From Bradyrhizobium sp. LMTR 3 (GTDB taxonomy: Bacteria; Pseudomonadota; Alphaproteobacteria; Rhizobiales; Xanthobacteraceae), in assembly GCF_001693485.1 (NCBI RefSeq), contig NZ_MAXC01000053.1:62001-126000 (forward strand): a stretch of DNA of 64,000 nt, given 5' to 3'. A program made the position numbers and the translations under genes. Shown here one piece after another: positions 56,175-64,000 of the stretch. The notes under the pieces were generated by a model, which saw only the letters and a list, made by a program, of their open reading frames with translations, was not told the DNA's origin and searched no databases. Numbering within the stretch: position 1 is the stretch's first letter; every line of letters starts with the position of its first letter.

Positions 56175-56378
56175 ATGCTTCGTTTTTATTTCAATCTCGC
56201 AGGAAAGCGGAATGTCGACGACCCCTGCGGGTTGGCATTCGAAAACGAGGTGCAAGCCTTCCGTGCGGCCGAGCGCTTGGCAGAGGAGCTAGCGAGAACT
56301 CACCCTCTTCTACGGGGTACCACCAGTGTAGTCGTAACATGCAAGGACCGAGATGAAGTGTATTACATAAGCGTGTGA
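56175..56378 (+). CDS. DUF6894 family small protein (copy 2)
   Basis: 67 residues: MLRFYFNLAGKRNVDDPCGL, then ENEVQAFRAAERLAEELART and TTSVVVTCKDRDEVYYISV. Same fold pattern as the protein at 38269 (N-terminal strands, one helix, C-terminal strands). Function unknown. Confidence 0.65.
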   Translation: MLRFYFNLAGKRNVDDPCGLAFENEVQAFRAAERLAEELARTHPLLRGTTSVVVTCKDRDEVYYISV

Positions 56379-56429
56379 TCGGCATTCCATCCAAAGCGAA
56401 TTCCAAGCTATCGCTGTACGAACGTGCAT

Positions 56430-57170
56430 CGGCGTCGTATGGCCGATCACGGTAGCGCATCTTCGAGGCCTACCATTTTCAAGTCGAGGCAATCCTACCA
56501 ACCGCTCACTATCATAACGCAGCGTCGTGAACCGATACGTTGGCAATCTGGCGCCGATGCCGGGGTTTTTCCCGATTACAATGCACCGATCCTGCGCAAC
56601 GGGGCCGAGGGCCGCGAGCTCGCTACGGCGCGGTGGGGAATGCCATCGTCGTCAAAGGCGCTGATGGATGCCACGAAGAAGCGGGCCGAAAAGCTTCAGG
56701 CCAGGGGCAAGCCGGCCGATTTCAAGGAACTGCTGCGGATGGAGCCGGATGGCGGCACGACCAACATCCGCAATGTGAAGAGCAAGCACTGGACGAGATG
56801 GCTGGAAGCTGAAAACCGCTGCGTGGTGCCGCTCAACTCGTTCAGCGAGTTCAACAAGGCTGAAGGAGGTGATATCTGGTTCGCACTCGATGAGACACGT
56901 CCCCTCGCCTGCTTCGCCGGCATCTGGACCAACTGGACGTCCGTTCGGAAGGCCAAGGAAGGTGAGACGACCAATGACCTCTACGCGTTCCTCACGACGG
57001 AGCCGAACGCCGAAAGTGGCGCCGTCCAAAGGCGATGCCGGTGACCTCACTAAGCCACACGAAGTCGAGACCTGGATGACGGCTCCTCCAGACGAGGCCT
57101 TGAAGCTGCAGCGGCCCCTTCCGGACGGGTCGCTGCGGATCGTCGCCCCGGCATCAAGGAAGACCCGGCC
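56430..57170 (+). pseudogene. SRAP/YedK (HMCES-like) abasic-site protein, broken
   Basis: Plus-strand frames give FPDYNAPILRNGAEGRELAT, ARWGMPSSSKALMD, TNIRNVKSKHWTRWLEAENR, CVVPLNSFSEF and FALDETRPLACFAGIWTNWT. After a shift near 57010 come EVETWMTAPPDEALKLQRPL and PDGSLRIVA. The catalytic N-terminal Met-Cys that crosslinks to abasic sites has been lost from the start. The family protects abasic DNA during SOS-type stress. Confidence 0.8.
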
Positions 57171-57181
57171 GGGCAGACAAC

Positions 57182-57405
57182 GTGACGGACGAGGGCGACG
57201 ACCAGGCAGAGCCCTCGCCCCGTCAGCGCAAAACCATCCACGTCCACATGGACGCCTTCTACGCGTCGGTCGAGCAGCGCGACAATCCAGAACTCCGCGG
57301 CAAGCCAGTCGCTGTCGGCGGCTCGCGGGTGCGCGGCGTTGTGGCTGCGGCAAGCTATGAGGCCCGCAAGTTTGGCGTCCGGTCGGCGATCACGGTGCGT
57401 CGACG
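57182..57405 (+). pseudogene. dinB: DNA polymerase IV (DinB) N-terminal fragment
   Basis: GTG 57182 starts a frame with IHVHMDAFYASVEQRDNPEL (first catalytic Asp) and VAAASYEARKFGVRSAI, after which the family's expected residues stop at about 57405 and foreign sequence follows. About 75 of 360 residues remain. It directly follows the SRAP relic, an arrangement common in mobile SOS gene sets. Confidence 0.8.
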
Positions 57406-57582
57406 CGTTGCGTGGCACGGCAAGCGGCGGCTTGATCGGGGGCGTCCCATAAAGGAGCTAACCATGATCGAAGGCGACGGGCGAATGCACCAGTTCTTAC
57501 GAGGACCAGGTAAAATGCTATTCTTGGCCTGGGTCGCAATGACGCGAGCGTGCTGCTGGGCATTCCGCGACCGGGCTAGGCA

Positions 57583-58533
57583 TTGTGGAATGATACAGGA
57601 CCTACTCAATTACAACTGTCGTTTGCAAGAGCGACGCGGCATCGTGTTCTTATGATTGATGACGATCTTCGCCAGCGCGCCGGGCGCTTAGTGGCAGGAC
57701 AGAACCGTGTCGAAGATCTCGACCGGCTCTTCCTTGGTCAGCGCGATCGGCATTACGGAAAGCAGAGCTTCCGTGAAATTGGGGATTTCGCGGCACATCG
57801 AGCAGAGTGCCAGAAAGGCCTCGTCACGCAAGTCGCCCGCGATGTCCTTACGAGCGTGAGCGTTTGGAGCCTCGGCTTCCGCAACAAGAACACGTCGAAA
57901 TGCGACATTGTCCGAGCTGCGCAAGCGAACTTCCGCCTCGCGTCGGATCAGCAACTCAAGAACGGCTGTGGTCTGCGGCGTCCTGCCGTTAAGCGCAAAC
58001 TGGAGAGTGGCCTTGCCAAATTCGAGCGCGGAGAAACGATCAGCGACGAGGAATTGAAAGTCATTCTCTTTCTTGGCAATCGCTTCATCTGGAAGCCGGC
58101 ATTTAACGATAACCAGTTATTCGATGAATTCTGCGAGGTGTCGCGTAAGAACGGCATCATTGCCGACGCTGACATTGCCTCACTCGCCAGCGCCAAGGTG
58201 TTCATTACCTTATATGCAATCACCTGCATGCACGGTTCTGTCATCCAGTTCGACAACGACACACGTGGCGAGTTGCTGGCCGGCTTCTCAAATCGCCACG
58301 GCTTGCTCGAGGTTAAGGTGCAAATCCGGTTTGACGACGCGCCGAAACCTATCCTCGCACCGGTCTGCATGTTTCTGACTACACTCAAACCGGAAAACCA
58401 CCGTGAAGGCACGCTCCTTTCGCTTGAAGGCGAATCGTTACCCCATGTCTGGCATAAACCAATTGAGATTAACGCCAATGGCAGACTCGACCTGATCAAA
58501 TCAACTCCAGGCCAATGGCCGACACGCGGCTGA
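57583..58533 (+). CDS. uncharacterised protein, start uncertain
   Basis: The frame is open for 316 codons, but only the last 180 look coherent: ESGLAKFERGETISDEELKV, ILFLGNRFIWKPAFNDNQLF, ADADIASLASAKVFITLYAI and APVCMFLTTLKPENHREGTL. The first 125 codons are antisense to a minus-strand frame (57688-57954) that also looks protein-like. The true N-terminus may therefore be near 57960 or lost in the dinB junction. The stop overlaps the start of the next gene by 19 bases, so the two are probably co-translated. Confidence 0.5.
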   Translation: MWNDTGPTQLQLSFARATRHRVLMIDDDLRQRAGRLVAGQNRVEDLDRLFLGQRDRHYGKQSFREIGDFAAHRAECQKGLVTQVARDVLTSVSVWSLGFRNKNTSKCDIVRAAQANFRLASDQQLKNGCGLRRPAVKRKLESGLAKFERGETISDEELKVILFLGNRFIWKPAFNDNQLFDEFCEVSRKNGIIADADIASLASAKVFITLYAITCMHGSVIQFDNDTRGELLAGFSNRHGLLEVKVQIRFDDAPKPILAPVCMFLTTLKPENHREGTLLSLEGESLPHVWHKPIEINANGRLDLIKSTPGQWPTRG

Positions 58534-59234
58534 CGGCTGGAATTGCGGAGCAGAGTTCATCGCTTTTCACCTCCGATTGTTTGACATTTGATCCATCAAT
58601 GCGAATGGAAATTCCTCCAATGAAGCTGCCGAAGCACACCGAGCGATCACAAGCGATTCTCGCGAGAGTGGCAAACTGGGGCTTCCCCGAGGATGTATTG
58701 CAGCGGATCGGCGCTCTCACTTTGGTGTGGGGCCAGTTTGAGTCCAATCTCGAAACCACGATTTGGGCGCTGCGCGCTGATGAGGTCGCGGGTATTCGTC
58801 CGTGGACCGATAAGACGTCCGTTAGCGACTGGATTAGGGAACTTGGCAAACCATGGTCACGGTTTCCTGTTCCCGCACAACAAATCCTTCAGATGGCTTC
58901 ACTCGCAGCGCTTGATTTGATGGACTACCGGCATGCGGTCGTGCACGGCGCAATGCTTGCCTCACCAACTATGCCAACCTTCATTCGAAACCCTGCTTGG
59001 CACGGCGAAGTTCGAAAGCGGCCGAGCCACGATGCCCACGTCGACAGAAACCTGCTCGACATGGCCATCGATAGCGCATGGACACTTTGCCAAGTCGCCG
59101 TCACTGCAAGAGGGGCCTGTGCGGACCCGAAGACTTCGAGCATCGTCTCATTAAAGTCCCATGTGGCTCGCGCTCGGAGCATGGCGAACGAATTGCGCCA
59201 TCTTACCGTGCTAATAAGTGACGAGAAATATTGA
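58515..59234 (+). CDS. HEPN-like protein of unknown function (239 aa)
   Basis: Mostly helical. LTLVWGQFESNLETTIWAL is followed by MDYRHAVVHGAMLASPTMPT, which contains an Arg-x4-His (RHAVVH) as in HEPN ribonuclease or HEPN-like domains, and helical C-terminal segments (LLDMAIDSAWTLCQVAVTAR). The start at 58515 overlaps the upstream gene. A later ATG (58602) would give 210 residues. HEPN assignment is by motif and helix pattern only. Confidence 0.6.
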   Translation: MADTRLTAGIAEQSSSLFTSDCLTFDPSMRMEIPPMKLPKHTERSQAILARVANWGFPEDVLQRIGALTLVWGQFESNLETTIWALRADEVAGIRPWTDKTSVSDWIRELGKPWSRFPVPAQQILQMASLAALDLMDYRHAVVHGAMLASPTMPTFIRNPAWHGEVRKRPSHDAHVDRNLLDMAIDSAWTLCQVAVTARGACADPKTSSIVSLKSHVARARSMANELRHLTVLISDEKY

Positions 59235-59277
59235 GCATCGGAACGCTTCGGATTTTCAAGACAAGCTCATCCCGATT

Positions 59278-60580
59278 TCAAGTGATGCTGCGATCTCCGC
59301 GGGCGGCGATACTCTTTCGTCCCGCGGTAGTCACATACTTTGTCCAGCCCGCACTCGCATGCTTTCGGAGAGCCTCCGGATGGGGGTGACGATAGACGTT
59401 ACGATATCCGTAAGAAATCACGAACGCACTGTCCTTGTTGTTCGGCATTGGCACCGACGTCACGCCAGCAGTGAAGCGGGCGCCATGATGTGTGGCAACG
59501 AGGTGATCCACGCTCTTAGCCTTGGCATGCATGAGGCGCGAATAATCTGCGTCGCCCGTTAGCAAAGCCGATCGCCCGCTGATGAGCATGACCAAAAGTG
59601 TTAGGCCGCTGTTGTTCATATCGCTGGAGAGCCCTTGGCTTTTTCACCAACTCCCCGAACCTAAAACGGCGTCTGGCGTTGGCCGGTCGGACGAGCAGAT
59701 TACCCTTGTCCGCAAGTATTCTTGCCAGGCGAGCAGCGCCAGGACCTAATCGCTGATCAGGAACAATCCAGAGGCAGTCAAGTAAATGCGGGAGGTGAAG
59801 GGCGCCGTGAAGGTGATCCCAGTCCCAGTGAGACAGGATGATTGGTGGCTTCTCGTTCCGGTCGATGTCAAAGTCGGGAGGAAACGTATGGGCGTTGAAG
59901 GAGATCGGAAATCCAACATCAAAGTGCAGAATAGCACGGCCGCAGTCGTCGCGAAGTGAGATGAAGTTGGCCTGGCCAACATCCCTCACCAAGACGGATA
60001 CCGCCTGCGGAATGCTTGCAAGGACCGAAGATATTGCAGAACGTTTTGTCGGCCTTGGCAGTGCCGCACATGCTGCGACGAGCGAACTCGGCAACACTAG
60101 TCGCGGGGCAACAGCGGCGCCAAGAGTCTGGGGCCTTGATTTCGGGCCTGGGGTGTCTTCCGGGGACGCTAGCCGTCGCGCGTAAGTTAAGACGCCGCGT
60201 GCGTGGTTCGAGTAGCCATTGCCCCCAAGTTGAGCGTGCCAGGCTGGCGGACCGGAGCCGTTGGGCGCAATCTCGAGATAGAACCAGTCTCCTGGCGTCG
60301 GCGTATCGCCCGCGAAGTCGCCAAATCGAATGGGAGTTGTCACCACACGTAGAAGTGCGAACGGCTTCGTCTGTTCGACGCGAAATGCGTCCAAAAGGTG
60401 CGACCCAACGCCGTCGACAAAATCCGCATCGATGCAATCAAACTCAAAGGATGCTCGGCGGTGCAGTGTCGCACTCAAATAATCTACCCGCGCTGCCCGC
60501 GCATACAACCCTCTGCGAGGAAATTCCGGCGGAATGTCAAAGAGGAAGAAGAAAGACAGCCTCCCACGGGCTCGCGACAA
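59278..60580 (-). pseudogene. ComEC-type metallo-beta-lactamase-fold protein, one frameshift
   Basis: The first frame (60580 to about 59620) has SVLVRDVGQANFISLRDDCG, LHFDVGFPISFN and the metal motif ILSHWDWDHLHGALHLP (His-x-Asp-x-Asp-His, the ComEC variant). After a shift near 59620 the second frame continues NNSGLTLLVMLISGRSALLT, GDADYSRLMHAKAKSVDHLV and ATHHGARFTAGVTSVPM. Apart from the shift the protein is complete, about 430 residues. It converges on the HEPN-like gene with 43 bp between. ComEC-type MBL domains outside competence proteins are often found in uncharacterised multi-gene systems. Confidence 0.7.
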
Positions 60581-60856
60581 TCTAAGCTATTCGTACGGCA
60601 ATTCACCGAATAGACCAATCATAAGGTCACCATCGACTTGTGTGAATGGGATATCCACATAGTGATCGGGATGACGAATTTCGATACCTGCGGGCGACGA
60701 GGGCATGATTCTACCCTGGGGTCGGCTCGGCACCCGCAAGCTGGCGGGAATGGATCGGCGCCAAGGGCTCTATCCCCGAGCGCAGCACATGGAGAGCCTT
60801 CAGCCGAGGCTTCGCCGTCCAACTCCCGCTTGCGGGAAAGGCGGACAGAGGCGCTG

Positions 60857-61156
60857 TCAAGCGGATTCCGTTGCGGCGGGCTGGTGGGTCTGGCAGTTGG
60901 TCGGACAAACCCGGGCGCAGGCGCCGCAGCCGATACAAGCGCCCTGGTCATTCATCACCATAATCTTTTTTTCGATCTCATCGTCTTCGTCATCGTCGAG
61001 ATCGACAAGATCGCCCTCCTCATTGATCCCCTTCAACGTCATGACGTCGCGACCGCAGACCTTGAAACAGCGGCCACAACCGATGCACTTCTTGGGATCA
61101 ATCGAAATCAGGTAGTTCGGCGTCCAGTCGCGGCCGTCGCGCGTTGCAAATGGCAT
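60857..61156 (-). CDS. fdxB: ferredoxin III, nif-specific (FdxB)
   Basis: 99 residues with two 4Fe-4S motifs, KKCIGCGRCFKVCGRDVM and GACIGCGACARVCPTNCQTH, separated by an acidic insert (LVDLDDDEDDEIEKK). It is the last gene of the nifENX unit and is thought to supply electrons to nitrogenase or to cofactor assembly. It follows the DUF683-type gene by 13 bases. Confidence 0.95.
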   Translation of the reverse strand: MPFATRDGRDWTPNYLISIDPKKCIGCGRCFKVCGRDVMTLKGINEEGDLVDLDDDEDDEIEKKIMVMNDQGACIGCGACARVCPTNCQTHQPAATESA

Positions 61157-61169
61157 GATCGGATACCCT

Positions 61170-61370
61170 TTAGGCCTTTTCTAGCGCCTTGAGATCCTCG
61201 CGCTTGCGCTCCAGTTCGGCAAAGGCATCGTGCGCCTTCTGCGCCACCGCCAAGATCGAGGTCCAGTTGGCGGGAAGTTCCTCGGACAAATCGTGCAGAT
61301 CCATCTTGGCCTTGGTCGCCTTCACCGACAGCTTTCTTATTTCTTCTTTCAGCATTTCAAGTTCGCTCAT
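61170..61370 (-). CDS. DUF683/CCE_0567-type small nif protein
   Basis: 66 residues, two helices: MSELEMLKEEIRKLSVKATK, then LPANWTSILAVAQKAHDAFA and ELERKREDLKALEKA. This metal-binding helical hairpin family always accompanies nifX and fdxB. The exact role is unknown. Confidence 0.92.
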   Translation of the reverse strand: MSELEMLKEEIRKLSVKATKAKMDLHDLSEELPANWTSILAVAQKAHDAFAELERKREDLKALEKA

Positions 61371-61379
61371 GAGCTGCCC

Positions 61380-61850
61380 TCAATAGTTCGCCACGTCAGG
61401 AAATTTCCGGGTCATCTCGATGCCGCCTTCAACGTATTTGCCACCCTCGGCGGCGAGCTTTGCGAGATTGTCAAAGCCAAAGCGATGCACATCGCGCAGC
61501 TGCTTGTTCACCACGATCAGCCGGCCGCCGATCAGCACGATGCGGCCAAAGCCTTCATGGTGCATCTTCAGCATCGGCTGGATCATCACACCCGTCGCCT
61601 TCTCGATCGAGAGCGCGACTGCATTGAAGAACAGCTCCAGCCGCCAGACCGTATCCGGATCGGGATCGCCGACGATCGGCAGCGCCCGCCGTTTCTCCTT
61701 GTCCAGAATATACGGTTCGAGCAGATCGAGATCGCTCTTGCCGTCCCACGCGCCGTGGACGTCCTGGGCGCGCCAGATCTTGATCAGTTCTCTCACGAAT
61801 GGCGCATCGAGCGCGCGATCGGTTTGCACGATATCCGCGGCTTCAGTCAT
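61380..61850 (-). CDS. NifX-associated protein (DUF269)
   Basis: 156 residues: FVRELIKIWRAQDVHGAWDG, ILVGDPDPDT-like block (PIVGDPDPDTVWRLELFFNA), then MKMHHEGFGRIVLIGGRLIV and DVHRFGFDNLAKLAAEGGKY. It is invariably encoded between nifX and the DUF683 gene in Mo-nitrogenase clusters. Biochemical function is not established. Confidence 0.93.
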   Translation of the reverse strand: MTEAADIVQTDRALDAPFVRELIKIWRAQDVHGAWDGKSDLDLLEPYILDKEKRRALPIVGDPDPDTVWRLELFFNAVALSIEKATGVMIQPMLKMHHEGFGRIVLIGGRLIVVNKQLRDVHRFGFDNLAKLAAEGGKYVEGGIEMTRKFPDVANY

Positions 61851-61857
61851 GTCGTCC

Positions 61858-62253
61858 TCATTCTTCGAAATCGAGCGTGCGCTCCTGGTCCTTTGCCAGC
61901 GCCTTGCGCAGCCAGGGTGGCGGCGTACCCTTCAGCACGTGCTGAAGCTTCTCGACCAGCACCAGGATGTTCTCGGGCTTGTTTACCTTGATCGGATGTA
62001 TATTGTTCGCCACTACCCGCGCGGCACCGGAGCCGCCGATGGCCGCGACATAGAGGATGGCGCAATCCTTGATTGCCTCGATCTTGGGCGCGAGCTTGTC
62101 CTCGTTGCCGTCTTCCTTGAGATCGCCGTCGAACTGAACTGCCTTCAGAAATACGTGCCCGCCCGGCCCAACATCATAGATCGAGATGTACTTGGCCCAG
62201 CCGAAATGCGCATCGACGCGCCTCAAGTCTTGGGTAGCGAATGCGACCTTCAT
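61858..62253 (-). CDS. nifX: FeMo-cofactor carrier NifX
   Basis: 131 residues of the dinitrogenase Fe-Mo cofactor domain: KVAFATQDLRRVDAHFGWAK, YISIYDVGPGGHVFLKAVQF, and CAILYVAAIGGSGAARVVAN with the conserved G-G-x-A-A loop. NifX binds NifB-co and VK-cluster on the way to NifEN. Its start overlaps the nifN stop by 4 bases. Confidence 0.95.
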   Translation of the reverse strand: MKVAFATQDLRRVDAHFGWAKYISIYDVGPGGHVFLKAVQFDGDLKEDGNEDKLAPKIEAIKDCAILYVAAIGGSGAARVVANNIHPIKVNKPENILVLVEKLQHVLKGTPPPWLRKALAKDQERTLDFEE

Positions 62254-63656
62254 GCAATCGACCCCTCTGTTGCGTCAACGAAGCTGCGGCGGCCGGGCTT
62301 TAAGGACCGTCTCGAGGTCTGCCAGCTATCGGGCGTAGGCTGATGATTTTCCTCGCGGTCGGCGATCACGAGATTGGCGATATCGAAGATCACATCGCGC
62401 GTGCCGCGATAGCCGACGGATAGCTGGTGTCCCGCGCCGATTCGATCGAACATCGGAAATCCCGCGCGATAAAACGGAATCTTCAGCCGCGCCGCCGCTT
62501 GGCGGCCATGCGAATGCGTAATCAGCAGGTTGCAATTCCTCGTCCTAGCAAGCTCTTCCAGATCCTCGAGATCGCCGATCAGCACCTCGTTGGTTCCGAT
62601 CCGCTCCAGCACCGGCGACTGCGTGGTCGTCACGGCTGCCGTCACCTGCGCGCCCATCTCGTGAAGCATGCTAGACAGGTCGAACAGGAGGTCAGGCTCG
62701 GCACCAATCGCGAGCTTGCGGCCGCCGACATGGAAATGGGCGTCCAGCATCGCATCGCTGAGCTGGCCGCGCTGGCGCCGATATTTTTCTGGCACAGGGC
62801 GGCCACTGATGTCGCTCAGGAAAGCGATGAATTCATCGTTGGGGATGAGGCCGCACAGCCGCTCGAACAGGCGAAACGGCACCCCAGTCTTGGCCTGCAT
62901 AGCTTGTGCCGCGCGCCGCATCTGCGCACCGATGGCAATGGTCCAGCTGGACCGGCCCATGCCCGCTACTTCGTCAACCCCGATGCCACCAATGGTCGTT
63001 GGCGTAAACTCGTCCGGGATCTGCCCGTCCAGAGATCCCGCGAGATCAGGCAGGAAGGATGGCTTCAGGCCGAAATCCTCCAGGATCGTCCTGAGTTCGT
63101 CGAGGTCACCCGGCGTCAGGTGACATCCGGGGAGGACATTCACCCGCGCGGGATCACGCTCCGCCCCGACCGCCGGCGCCTCCACCAGTACCTCGACCAT
63201 GCATGCCACCGTCTTCTCCCACCCGTCCTGGAAGGCATCCTTGAAATCGGGCGTCGAGACAAAGACTAGAGGAAATTTGGCGAGCTGCGGATGCTGCTCG
63301 CGGATCAGCTTGATGTAGCCATCGACGTCATCGCCATTGGTTTCGGTCACTCCGGTCGAGCAGATCCCGATGATCTCCGGCTTGGTACGATTGTATATGT
63401 TGAGGATAGCCTGCTCGACATTTTCATAACCGCCGAGCACGGTCGCCACCTCGCTCATCGCAGTCGTCTGCAGCGGCACCGCCTCCTTGAAATGCCGCAC
63501 GAACAGCGTGAGCCCGAAGGATGTGCACCCTTGCGAGCCGTGCAGAAGCGGCATCGCCCCACGCAGGCCCATGAAGGCGAATGCGCCGCCAATCGGCTGA
63601 CTCATCTTCAGCGGGTTGACCGCGCAGGCCTTCTTCGGCGTGGTGACGATGGCCAT
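62250..63656 (-). CDS. nifN: cofactor assembly scaffold NifN
   Basis: 468 residues. KACAVNPLKMSQPIGGAFAF, GLRGAMPLLHGSQGCTSFGL (cluster Cys) and VVLGGYENVEQAILN-like sequence are diagnostic of NifN, followed by EIIGICSTGVTETNGDDVDG and the second and third Rossmann domains (KLAIGAEPDLLFDLSSML). NifN with NifE forms the tetramer on which NifB-co becomes FeMo-co. It starts 9 bases after the nifE stop. Confidence 0.97.
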   Translation of the reverse strand: MAIVTTPKKACAVNPLKMSQPIGGAFAFMGLRGAMPLLHGSQGCTSFGLTLFVRHFKEAVPLQTTAMSEVATVLGGYENVEQAILNIYNRTKPEIIGICSTGVTETNGDDVDGYIKLIREQHPQLAKFPLVFVSTPDFKDAFQDGWEKTVACMVEVLVEAPAVGAERDPARVNVLPGCHLTPGDLDELRTILEDFGLKPSFLPDLAGSLDGQIPDEFTPTTIGGIGVDEVAGMGRSSWTIAIGAQMRRAAQAMQAKTGVPFRLFERLCGLIPNDEFIAFLSDISGRPVPEKYRRQRGQLSDAMLDAHFHVGGRKLAIGAEPDLLFDLSSMLHEMGAQVTAAVTTTQSPVLERIGTNEVLIGDLEDLEELARTRNCNLLITHSHGRQAAARLKIPFYRAGFPMFDRIGAGHQLSVGYRGTRDVIFDIANLVIADREENHQPTPDSWQTSRRSLKPGRRSFVDATEGSIA

Positions 63657-63665
63657 GACGCCGTC

Positions 63666-64000
63666 CTATTCCGCGGCCTGCAGCATGGCAGGCGGTGAGG
63701 ACACCGGCATTTTCGCCAGGATGTCCTCGATACGCCTCTTGCAGCAGCCACCGAACGCGTCTGTGTGCTGTCTGACTGCCTCGACGCTGGTCAGGCCATG
63801 CGAGCGGATTGCATCCTCGAGGGTGCCGAGATCGACTTCCTTGCAGAAGCAGACCTTTTTCGCGCGCCGGGTCGTTTCCGGATCGGCGGCGACCTCGGCG
63901 GCCTGCGCGTCCATCTGAGCCATCCCCTTGGTCTGCCGATTCTTGGCCACCTCCTCCCACGGCACTGGTCGACGCAGCTGCTCCCACATCGGGTTGAACA
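63666..64000 (-). CDS. nifE: NifE, C-terminal end only (gene continues past the window)
   Basis: The last 111 codons are present; the rest lies beyond base 64000. FNPMWEQLRRPVPWEEVAK is the normal NifE end. It is followed by an extension with a BFD-type [2Fe-2S] motif: KVCFCKEVDLGTLEDAIRSH, then HTDAFGGCCKRRIEDILAKM (Cys-x-Cys and Cys-Cys). This extension is known in some rhizobial NifE proteins and may bind a cluster or dock an electron donor. Confidence 0.93.
   Translation of the reverse strand, partial: FNPMWEQLRRPVPWEEVAKNRQTKGMAQMDAQAAEVAADPETTRRAKKVCFCKEVDLGTLEDAIRSHGLTSVEAVRQHTDAFGGCCKRRIEDILAKMPVSSPPAMLQAAE

Noticed and set aside
57688..57954. minus-strand gene opposite the start of the unknown protein at 57583
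   Set aside because: It looks protein-like but has no ribosome binding site, no family and no continuation. It was kept only as a doubt about the plus-strand start.

Overview
The window looks like part of the symbiosis island of a Bradyrhizobium-type nodulating alphaproteobacterium. It carries two blocks of Mo-nitrogenase cofactor and Fe-S assembly genes with NifA/sigma54 control sequences, a copy of the 3' end of a tRNA-Val(CAC) gene (the attachment site used by Bradyrhizobium symbiosis islands), many insertion-sequence remnants, and many genes broken by small indels.

Layout. 1-9.3 kb: an accessory, mostly decayed stretch. It holds a GroES-like remnant, the C-terminal part of a type III polyketide synthase, an IS66 relic, a membrane O-acyltransferase, a twice-frameshifted S9 peptidase and an integrase scrap. 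9.4-10.1 kb: an OmpW-like porin. 10.7-27 kb: the main nif block, mostly on the minus strand. Read 5' to 3' on that strand it contains a TlpA-like thioredoxin, a Rieske protein, iscA-like, nifU (C-terminal domain), nifS, nifT/fixU, a SIR2-like gene, nifB, fdxN, a HesB-like relic, a TPR protein, an Fe-S leucine-rich-variant protein, two nifZ genes, two small nif-linked genes, a DegT-like protein that lacks the PLP lysine, a second Rieske protein, a broken bolA and a [2Fe-2S] ferredoxin. One unknown 196-residue gene runs on the plus strand, divergent from iscA. Five sigma54 -24/-12 boxes with TGT-N10-ACA NifA sites can be read directly: before nifB, before iscA, before the divergent unknown gene, before bolA and before the TlpA-like gene.

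27.5-60.8 kb: about 33 kb of accessory DNA that separates the main nif block from nifENX-fdxB. It has a group IIC-like intron inserted behind the higBA terminator, hipBA, a MocR/PaiB/LysE module, the tRNA-Val fragment, two related GNAT acetyltransferases, a Fic AMP-transferase, a JAMM/ThiF-like relic, a complete IS5-family element inside a bioB relic, an MFS transporter, decayed nadA-nadB-nadC, SOS-type relics (SRAP, dinB) and an uncharacterised cluster with a HEPN-like protein and a ComEC-type metallo-beta-lactamase fold. 60.9-64 kb: nifE (3' end only), nifN, nifX, a NifX-associated gene, a DUF683-type gene and fdxB.

The nif genes together build the nitrogenase cofactor. NifS, NifU and IscA supply Fe-S units, NifB with FdxN makes NifB-co, NifX carries it, NifEN completes FeMo-co, and NifZ matures the MoFe protein. 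The ferredoxins, Rieske proteins and thioredoxin-like protein probably supply electrons or redox maintenance. Cofactor-supply genes in the island (bioB, nadABC) are broken. Many of the breaks are single-base indels, so sequencing error must be excluded before individual frameshifts are taken as biology.
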